From positions 1 to 11,134 of the forward strand of contig VAYF01000056.1 of the NCBI GenBank assembly GCA_005883885.1: a stretch of 11,134 bases of DNA. The letters run 5' to 3'. A program made the translations under genes and the position numbers. Source of the DNA: Actinomycetota bacterium (GTDB lineage Bacteria; Actinomycetota; UBA4738; HRBIN12). Below the pieces are notes generated by a model that was not told the origin of the DNA, made no database searches, and saw only the letters and a list, made by a program, of their open reading frames with translations. How positions within the stretch are numbered: the first letter of the stretch is position 1; each line of letters begins with the position of its first letter. Of this stretch, positions 7,569 to 11,134 are shown in pieces.

Positions 7569-8291
7569 ATGACCGACGACCTCTTCTCCCGGGATGCGTA
7601 CCTGGCGACGTGTCCGGCGACGGTGATCGCGGCTTCGGACGACGGTATCGTGTTGGATCGCACGGTGTTCTACGCGCGCGGAGGCGGGCAGCCGGGGGAC
7701 ACCGGCGCCCTCCGCTGGGGCGATCGCGTCACGCCGGTCACGGACACCGTCAAGGCCCGCGAGACGGGCGAGATCGTGCACATCGTCGAGGGTGACGTGC
7801 CTCCTGTCGGGAGCGCAGTCACGTGCGACATCGACTGGCCCCGGCGCTACGTGCACATGCGGACGCACACCGCGCTGCATTCGCTGTCCGGCATCATCTT
7901 CGCCGACTACGGCGCGAAGGTGACCGGCGGCAACATGGGATCCGGGGGCATCGCGCGGATGGACTTCGAGCTCGAGTCGATGAGCGCCGAGCTCGGCCGT
8001 GACGTCGAGGCCAAGCTCAACGCCCGGCTCGCCGAGGATCGTCCGGTCCGCGTCGTGCTCCTCCCGCGCGCCGAGGCGCTCCAGGACCCCGACCTCATCC
8101 GGACGAAGATCAACCTGGTTCCGGCAGGGATCGATCCGATCCGCGTGATCGACATCGAGGGGATCGACAAGCAGGCCGACGGCGGGACGCACGTGCGCTC
8201 GACCGGGGAGGTCGGGCGGGTCCGCGTCGCCAAGACCGAGTCGAAGGGCAAGGCGAACAAGCGCATGCGGATCCAGTTGGAGGATCCGTAG
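7569..8291 (+). CDS. Stand-alone AlaX-type alanyl-tRNA editing protein
   Basis: This 240-aa protein resembles the editing domain of alanyl-tRNA synthetase found as free-standing AlaX proteins, which hydrolyse mischarged Ser- or Gly-tRNA(Ala) in the cytoplasm. Visible signatures are FYARGGGQPGDTG at 34-46 (the GGGQ..D.G motif), the metal-binding pair H100-T-A-L-H104, and the C-terminal Q202-A-D-G-G-T-H208. The canonical zinc set is HxxxH plus CxxxH; here the Cys position is D204, so the site would be His3-Asp. The length matches the longer free-standing class and there is no synthetase catalytic domain. It starts 22 nt after the EamA transporter gene but appears to have its own promoter and a leaderless start. 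A metal-dependent hydrolase annotation would be the generic alternative. Confidence 0.88.
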   Translation: MTDDLFSRDAYLATCPATVIAASDDGIVLDRTVFYARGGGQPGDTGALRWGDRVTPVTDTVKARETGEIVHIVEGDVPPVGSAVTCDIDWPRRYVHMRTHTALHSLSGIIFADYGAKVTGGNMGSGGIARMDFELESMSAELGRDVEAKLNARLAEDRPVRVVLLPRAEALQDPDLIRTKINLVPAGIDPIRVIDIEGIDKQADGGTHVRSTGEVGRVRVAKTESKGKANKRMRIQLEDP

Positions 8292-8371
8292 CGCCGGAGG
8301 CCCGGGCCGGCCCGATTGACCGGTCCCTCACCGTGCGCGTACCCTCGGTGTCCCCGACCAGGAGGATGTCC
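8292..8371 (+). promoter_or_regulatory. Promoter region of the DUF4242 gene
   Basis: A -35-like TTGACC at 8316-8321 is followed after 18 nt by the -10 TACCCT at 8340-8345, a good match to a housekeeping sigma promoter. Transcription should start near 8352, giving a leader of about 20 nt with the ribosome binding site. An 8-bp palindrome GACCGGTC (8318-8325) overlaps the -35 and a 10-bp palindrome GGCCCGGGCC lies just upstream; either might be an operator or chance. I see no T-tract terminator after the AlaX gene. Confidence 0.6.
8360..8365 (+). promoter_or_regulatory. Perfect ribosome binding site AGGAGG
   Basis: AGGAGG is 6 nt upstream of the GTG at 8372 and touches an in-frame ATG at 8366. 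The spacing selects 8372, where the protein begins M-P-R-Y-L-V, the normal start of the family. Longer in-frame starts would run through the -10 box. Confidence 0.75.
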
Positions 8372-8659
8372 GTGCCGCGCTACCTCGTACAACGGAACTT
8401 CGGCAGGGTCGACGACGAGCACATGAAGATCCGCTCGACCCGAAGCACCGAGCTCATCGACAACCGGTTCACCGACATCGTCTGGGAGCACAGCCACGTC
8501 GTGACGACCCCGGACGGAGACGTCAAGACGTTCTGCATCTATCGATCACCCAGTGAGGCGATGGTGCACGAGCATGCCGAGGCGCTCGGTGGCCACACGA
8601 TCGAGGTGATCTTCGAGATCGGTGGCGACGTGGAGCCCGACGACTTCCGCAAGCACTAG
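8372..8659 (+). CDS. DUF4242 family small protein
   Basis: This is a 95-aa soluble protein. The opening MPRYLVQR, the central strand W38-E-H40-S-H42-V-V, and V-K-T-F-C55-I-Y-R-S-P are typical of the DUF4242 family, a small ferredoxin-like alpha/beta fold. A Streptomyces coelicolor member (SCO4226) has been described as nickel-binding. Here H40, H42, C55, H66 and H68 are possible metal ligands, but I cannot map them onto the described site. Length is typical. It has its own promoter and an AGGAGG site, so it should be well expressed independently of its neighbours. Its TAG stop overlaps the TAG of the converging cyclase gene. The cellular role is unknown. Confidence 0.8.
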   Translation: MPRYLVQRNFGRVDDEHMKIRSTRSTELIDNRFTDIVWEHSHVVTTPDGDVKTFCIYRSPSEAMVHEHAEALGGHTIEVIFEIGGDVEPDDFRKH

Positions 8660-10806
8660 GAGGAGCCGTCGGCGGCGAGCCGTTTCAGCTGCTCCTCGTC
8701 CATCACCGTGTGTTCGTGACGGATGCCGGCGACCGAGCGGCGAAGCCCGATCGACCTCCGTCGATCGTCGTCTTTCGGGATCAGTCCGAGGGCGTCCTCG
8801 TACAGCGCCACGGCCTCGGGGTACGCCCAGGCCTGCTCCGCACGTTCCGCCGCGATCAACAGGTACGTGACCGCGCGTTCGGGGTCGCCGGCCTCGCGCC
8901 AGTGGTAGGCGAGGATCGCCGCCACCGCAGCCGCGTCCGGTGCCGCCTCCTCGACGTAGCGAGCGACGGCCTCGTGCCGCTCCCGCCGCGCGCGCCGGGG
9001 GATCGTCGCGTAGGCGACGTCGCGGATCAAGATGTGACGGAAGGTGTACTCGTCGTCTCCTTCGACGGCGGAGGCGCGTTCCAACCTGATCAGATCGCGG
9101 CGCTCGAGCGACCCAAGGATCTCGTCCAGATCCGCCTCATCCGGGCGCAGCGATGCGAGCGGTCCCGCCCAGAACACCTTGCCGACGACGGAGGCATCGA
9201 ACAGGACGTCCCGCTCCTCCCGGGGCAACGCATCCAACCGCGCGGCGATCATGGCCCGCACGGTGGTCGGGAGCTCATCGTCGGTCCCATCGCGCTCCAG
9301 CATCCACGCGGCCATCTCTTCGATGAACAACGGGTTCCCGCTCGCCGCCAGCTCGATCCGCTCCGCGAGCTCGGGCCGCCCCTCGCCCACGAGACCCGCG
9401 GCGAGCCAGTGGGCGGCAGCGGGCGGGAGGGGCTCCAGTCGCATCGTGGTCGAGGACGACAAACCGCCGCCCCAGGCCGGCCGCAGGTCGAGCAGTTCGG
9501 GGCGCGCGAGGGCGAGGAACAAGATCGGCGCATCTCTCGCGCGACCCGCGAGCGAGGTGATGAGGTCCAGGGTGCTGGGGTGCGCCCAATGGACGTCCTC
9601 GAACACGATCAACGTTCCGGTCCTCGACGCCAGTGCCTCGACGTACCGACGCGCCGCTTCGAAGAGCGAGCGCCGATCATCGGCCACCGCTTCGGGGGTT
9701 CGGGCGAAGACGGACAAGAGCTGGACCAGAGCCGGGTCCACGAGACCGAGGTGATCCAGGGACGCTTCGAGTTTCGCCGTCGCCACGGGGTTCGGGTCCG
9801 ACCCGAAGATCCCGGCGACCTCGTGCACCAGCTGCACGAACGTTTCATAGCCCGAGCTCTGTTCGTAGGGCAGCTCCCGTACGTGGAAGGCCTGGCCGCC
9901 GGTCGCCTTCACGTCGAACGAGAGCTCCTCGGCGAGCCGCGTCTTGCCGATCCCCGCCTCGCCCAGGATCGTGACGAGGTGAGGTCGTCGCTCGGCGACG
10001 GCGCGGCTCCAGGTGTCCCGAACGAGGTCGGACTCGCGTTCACGGCCGACGAACGTCATCTCTGCCGGGCGTACCGAGAGCGGCACGAGCGCTTCGATCG
10101 CCATCCACGCGGGGATCGGCTCGCGCTTCCCTTTCGCAGCGACCGCGGGGACCGGCTCGCTCCGGATCACGCGTCGGGTGGCCCGGAAGGTCTCCTCGCC
10201 GATCAGGACGCGACCCGGTGGCGCGGCACCCTGGAGCCGAGAGGCGGTATTCACGACGTCGCCCGCGACGAGCAGGTCGCCATCGGGAGAGCCGGGTTCG
10301 ATCGTGACGACCGCTTCGCCGGTGTTGACCGCCAGGTGGATCTCCAGATCGGGGTGGGGTGAGGTCTCGTTCAGCTGTTCGATGATCCCCGGGATCGCCA
10401 GGGCGGCGCGAACCGCTCGTTCCGCATCGTCCCCTCGCGCCACGGGCGAACCGAAGACCGCCATAACGGCGTCGCCGATGAACTTCTCGACGACGCCGCC
10501 GAACCGCTCGATCGTCGCCTTGACCGCCCGGTAGTACTCCCGGAGGACGTCGCGGACGTCCTCGGGGTCGGCGCCGTCGGATCTGCTCGTGTGACCGACC
10601 AGATCGGCGAAGAGCACCGAGACCACCTTGCGCTGTTCATCCGCCGACACCTGCGCGACGTTCGCGCCGCACGACGGGCAGTAGCGGACGGGTCCCGTCA
10701 GCTCAGCGCCGCACGCAGAGCAGACGGAGCCGAGGCGCGACCCACAGCCGACGCAGAATCGCGCATCCTCGGGATTGGATGCGCCGCAGCGCGAGCAAGC
10801 GATCAC
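8656..10806 (-). CDS. Double zinc ribbon / class III adenylate-guanylate cyclase / P-loop ATPase protein
   Basis: This is a 716-aa multidomain signalling protein. Two zinc ribbons come first (C4-C7-C18-C21 and C29-C32-C43-C46). A class III nucleotidyl cyclase domain follows at about 58-210: metal-binding aspartates D68 (LFADLVG) and D112 (EKFIGDAVMAVF), and transition-state residues N186 and R190 (GDVVNTASRL), all present, so it should be active. An AAA_16/STAND-like ATPase follows, with Walker A GEAGIGKT at 282-289 and Walker B LIVFEDVHW at 399-407. The helical C-terminus has only a TPR-like stretch (about 650-680). Relatives of this architecture often exceed 1000 residues with many TPRs, so this one is short or truncated. 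The GTG start leaves only three residues before the first Cys and has a -10 box 6 nt upstream, implying a leaderless mRNA. The protein is predicted cytoplasmic; ligand and targets are unknown. Confidence 0.92.
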   Translation of the reverse strand: MIACSRCGASNPEDARFCVGCGSRLGSVCSACGAELTGPVRYCPSCGANVAQVSADEQRKVVSVLFADLVGHTSRSDGADPEDVRDVLREYYRAVKATIERFGGVVEKFIGDAVMAVFGSPVARGDDAERAVRAALAIPGIIEQLNETSPHPDLEIHLAVNTGEAVVTIEPGSPDGDLLVAGDVVNTASRLQGAAPPGRVLIGEETFRATRRVIRSEPVPAVAAKGKREPIPAWMAIEALVPLSVRPAEMTFVGRERESDLVRDTWSRAVAERRPHLVTILGEAGIGKTRLAEELSFDVKATGGQAFHVRELPYEQSSGYETFVQLVHEVAGIFGSDPNPVATAKLEASLDHLGLVDPALVQLLSVFARTPEAVADDRRSLFEAARRYVEALASRTGTLIVFEDVHWAHPSTLDLITSLAGRARDAPILFLALARPELLDLRPAWGGGLSSSTTMRLEPLPPAAAHWLAAGLVGEGRPELAERIELAASGNPLFIEEMAAWMLERDGTDDELPTTVRAMIAARLDALPREERDVLFDASVVGKVFWAGPLASLRPDEADLDEILGSLERRDLIRLERASAVEGDDEYTFRHILIRDVAYATIPRRARRERHEAVARYVEEAAPDAAAVAAILAYHWREAGDPERAVTYLLIAAERAEQAWAYPEAVALYEDALGLIPKDDDRRRSIGLRRSVAGIRHEHTVMDEEQLKRLAADGSS

Positions 10807-10812
10807 CGAGCG

Positions 10813-10818
10813 AGTGTA
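10813..10818 (-). promoter_or_regulatory. -10 box TACACT for a leaderless cyclase mRNA
   Basis: Read on the minus strand, TACACT is separated from the GTG start at 10806 by exactly 6 nt, the distance at which transcription would begin on the start codon itself. There is no ribosome binding site and no clear -35. The nine bases TACACTCGC are identical to those at 2098-2106 on the plus strand. Confidence 0.55.
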
Positions 10819-10843
10819 ATCCGCCCCGATCCGACCAGGCCCC

Positions 10844-11134
10844 TCAGCCGCCGAGGACTACGCCCAGCAGGACGAACAGCGCGTAGATCGCGATCCCGCC
10901 GATCGTGAGGATGAGCCGGAGCTGGCGCGGGATGGGTGAGCGCCCGAAAGCGAAGTACAGCAAGGGGCCGATGAAGGGCACGACCAAGACGGCGAGCATC
11001 CAGCGCGTCCGGTACGGGAGCGGCTGCGACTCCTGACGGATCAGGTCCCAGAGCGCGATCGCGACCCAGCTCGCGTAGAGCACGAACGGCAGGACGTAGC
11101 CGTATAGCCCGATCAGCAAGCCCCACCACGAGGT
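10844..11134 (-). CDS. PLDc_N-type small membrane protein (5' end beyond window)
   Basis: At least 91 residues are visible, with three hydrophobic segments. The core W-x-L-A-V-L-V-V-P-F-I-G-P-L-L-Y-F, after a basic loop, is the hallmark of the phospholipase D/cardiolipin synthase N-terminal domain, which also occurs as small stand-alone proteins. A TTG at 11119 could be a start, but the frame continues open to the window end through T-S-W-W-G, so the true start may lie outside. No HKD catalytic motif is present and the protein ends right after the third hydrophobic segment, so it is not a phospholipase by itself. It lies 37 nt upstream of the cyclase gene on the same strand, though the cyclase has its own -10 box. 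The function of such small proteins is not established. Confidence 0.72.
   Translation of the reverse strand, partial: TSWWGLLIGLYGYVLPFVLYASWVAIALWDLIRQESQPLPYRTRWMLAVLVVPFIGPLLYFAFGRSPIPRQLRLILTIGGIAIYALFVLLGVVLGG

Noticed and set aside
8292..8315. Intrinsic terminator after the AlaX-type gene
   Set aside because: The GC-rich palindromes could pair, but the stem is short and no T-tract follows, so a terminator is not supported.
8710..10362. 550-codon open frame on the plus strand
   Set aside because: Antisense to the cyclase-ATPase gene, whose zinc ribbons, catalytic residues and Walker motifs are intact. The plus-strand translation is Arg/Gly/Asp-rich with no recognisable fold.

Overview
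The window is a GC-rich (visibly about two-thirds G+C), almost fully coding stretch of bacterial chromosome. GTG starts are frequent, adjacent genes often overlap by 4 nt (ATGA/GTGA), and TAnnnT -10 boxes sit close to start codons. Together with a zinc-ribbon/cyclase/ATPase signalling protein and a DUF4242 protein, this suggests an uncultured or little-studied actinomycetote. I cannot assign a class. I saw no insertion sequences, CRISPR, tRNA, rRNA or phage genes.

Region 1 (1-7546, + strand) is a tightly packed run of five genes: a lipoprotein-like type I periplasmic binding protein of the branched-chain amino acid receptor family; a 269-aa bitopic membrane protein of unknown function, joined to it by a GTGA overlap; a 1224-aa polytopic membrane protein; an alpha/beta-hydrolase-fold protein 3 nt downstream; and an EamA/DMT-type transporter joined by an ATGA overlap. 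The 1224-aa protein joins an N-terminal half resembling GT-C glycosyltransferases (with acidic motifs reminiscent of STT3/PglB/AglB), an extracytoplasmic domain of about 200 residues, and a complete-looking C-terminal MFS transporter domain. No ABC permease or ATPase accompanies the binding protein within the window. The only clear gap (2069-2162) carries a possible -10 box and a pair of near-palindromic repeats 21 bp apart.

Region 2 (7547-8659, + strand) holds two separately promoted housekeeping-type genes. One is a stand-alone AlaX-type alanyl-tRNA editing protein that probably starts on a leaderless transcript. The other is a 95-aa DUF4242 protein with a good -35/-10 promoter and a perfect AGGAGG ribosome binding site.

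Region 3 (8656-11134, - strand) runs convergently. A 716-aa protein combines two zinc ribbons, a class III adenylate/guanylate cyclase domain and a P-loop ATPase with only a short helical tail. Its stop codon interlocks with that of the DUF4242 gene in a CTAG palindrome. Upstream lies a PLDc_N-type small membrane protein whose frame is still open at the window edge.

The most interesting item is the GT-C-like/MFS fusion with its partner genes. It could be a coupled enzyme-plus-flippase for a lipid-linked glycan or another envelope precursor. That is inference from motifs and architecture only.
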